Source of the DNA: SVTX01 sp045612105
GTDB lineage: Bacteria; Bacillota; Clostridia; Oscillospirales; CAG-272
DNA: 20,694 nt
Assembly (NCBI GenBank): GCA_045612105.1
Contig: JAZKYL010000084.1
Location: 1 to 20,694, forward strand
Direction: 5' to 3'
A program made the translations under genes and the position numbers. The notes beneath the pieces were generated by a model. The model ran no database searches and was not told where the DNA came from. It saw only the letters and a program-made list of their open reading frames with translations. This document shows positions 19,890 to 20,694 of the stretch, piece after piece; the stretch's first letter is position 1; the number at the start of each line of letters is the position of its first letter.

Positions 19890-20694
19890 TTAGGTATCCA
19901 ATCTCTGTCTTTCTACCAATTCTGCAAACTTACCGTTCAGAGAGATCAGTTCGTCATAGGTTCCATCCTCAACGATCTTTCCTTTTTCAAGATAGATAAT
20001 GCGGTCGCATTCCTTGATTGTGGAAAGACGGTGAGCAATGACGATACGGGTGCATTTGAGCTTTTCAAGCGACTCGGAAACGATTCTTTGCGTGATGTTA
20101 TCAAGGGCACTCGTTGCCTCGTCAAACATCAGAATTCTCGGCTTCGGTGCTATGGCACGGGCAATCATAAGCCTTTGACGCTGACCGCCCGAAATACCGC
20201 CCGATCCCTCGGAGATAATCGTGTGCATTCCCATGGGCATTCTGCGAATATCCTCGGCAATGCCCGACATCTCTGCCGCCGCCCAAGCATCGTCCATAGA
20301 AAGCTGCGGTGCGGAAATCACGATATTGGAATAAATATCACCTTGGAAGAGCTTGCCGTTCTGCATCACCACGCCGATCTTACGGCGCAGAGATTTGAGG
20401 TCGATGCCGGAAAGGTCTTTTCCGTCATAATAAACCGCACCCTTTTGGGGCTTTTCAAATCCGAGCATAATGCGCATCAAGGTGGACTTTCCGCAACCCG
20501 TAGAGCCAACGATGGCAACGTACTGACCGGGACGGATCTTTAAGGAAAGATTATCCACAACGTTTGGCATATTCTCGTTATAGCGGAAGGACACGTTGTT
20601 CAGCTCAATTCCACCCGAGAGCCGCTCGACCACGAGCTTGCCTTCGGAAACCTCGGGAATTGCATCCATGATCGGCTTTGCCATCTCAATGGTG
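19890..20694 (-). CDS. NHLM-type peptide exporter, ATP-binding end (partial)
   Basis: The C-terminal 267 or so residues; the frame runs off the right edge through TIEMAKP, so the membrane part lies outside. Walker A is VGSTGCGKST, the Q-loop VMQNGKLFQGD, the signature GGISGGQRQRL, Walker B RILMFDEATSALD and the switch VIAHRLST. The wording of the domain (LMRIMLGFEKPQKGAVYYDG, KSLRRKIGVVMQNG) is typical of the NHLM/NHPM bacteriocin exporters that handle Nif11-type leaders, usually working with a C39 peptidase-carrying partner that cuts after GG. Ninety-seven bases separate it from the acetyltransferase. It would export the GG precursors encoded downstream. Confidence 0.92.
   Translation of the reverse strand, partial: TIEMAKPIMDAIPEVSEGKLVVERLSGGIELNNVSFRYNENMPNVVDNLSLKIRPGQYVAIVGSTGCGKSTLMRIMLGFEKPQKGAVYYDGKDLSGIDLKSLRRKIGVVMQNGKLFQGDIYSNIVISAPQLSMDDAWAAAEMSGIAEDIRRMPMGMHTIISEGSGGISGGQRQRLMIARAIAPKPRILMFDEATSALDNITQRIVSESLEKLKCTRIVIAHRLSTIKECDRIIYLEKGKIVEDGTYDELISLNGKFAELVERQRLDT

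Overview
The window looks like a chromosomal segment of an uncultured gut-type Clostridia (Bacillota). The evidence is consensus sigma-A promoters with 17-nt spacers, AGGAGG-type ribosome binding sites, a BspA-like leucine-rich-repeat lipoprotein, a DUF6809-like protein, T-rich terminators and many short palindromic intergenic repeats. Genus-level placement cannot be read from the sequence.

Left part (1-9600): a 380-base palindrome-rich stretch, a large cell-surface lipoprotein (minus), the glycolytic genes tpiA and pgk (minus), a MATE transporter (minus), then a divergent two-gene plus-strand operon encoding a DJ-1/PfpI protein and a CPBP-family membrane protein. The operon's terminator hairpin overlaps the promoter of a tRNA-Arg(CCG) gene.

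Middle (9600-13500): the tRNA is followed by two tandem tRNA-like decoys. Each repeats the tRNA 3' end including CCA, carries a one-base insertion in the T-loop (GGTTC-T-GAATCC), and runs directly into its own strong terminator. Two related elements lie at 12940-13038 and 13305-13389. Between the two groups sit five minus-strand genes for small unknown membrane proteins: a four-gene operon with a paralogous pair, plus one gene with its own promoter. Two near-identical promoter modules drive them. An array of hairpins separated by a constant 7-nt linker occupies 13116-13264.

Right part (13500-20694): a minus-strand RiPP (ribosomally made, post-translationally modified peptide) locus. It holds the ATP-binding end of an NHLM/Nif11-type peptide exporter, a GNAT acetyltransferase, two Cys-rich precursors of a 'MSIL' leader family, an ECF sigma factor with a small leader-like partner protein, five precursors with complete or truncated Nif11-type leaders ending in GG, and a radical SAM/SPASM maturase. 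The likely scheme is that the sigma factor controls the locus, the radical SAM enzyme (and perhaps others outside the window) modifies one or more cores, and the exporter cuts after GG and secretes them. Signs of rapid precursor turnover are present: a duplicated 3' end of a sigma gene lies between two precursors, and a frameshifted leader remnant lies between two others. The precursor diversity, the cluster's internal duplication scars and the tRNA-decoy/terminator repeats are the most unusual content of the window.
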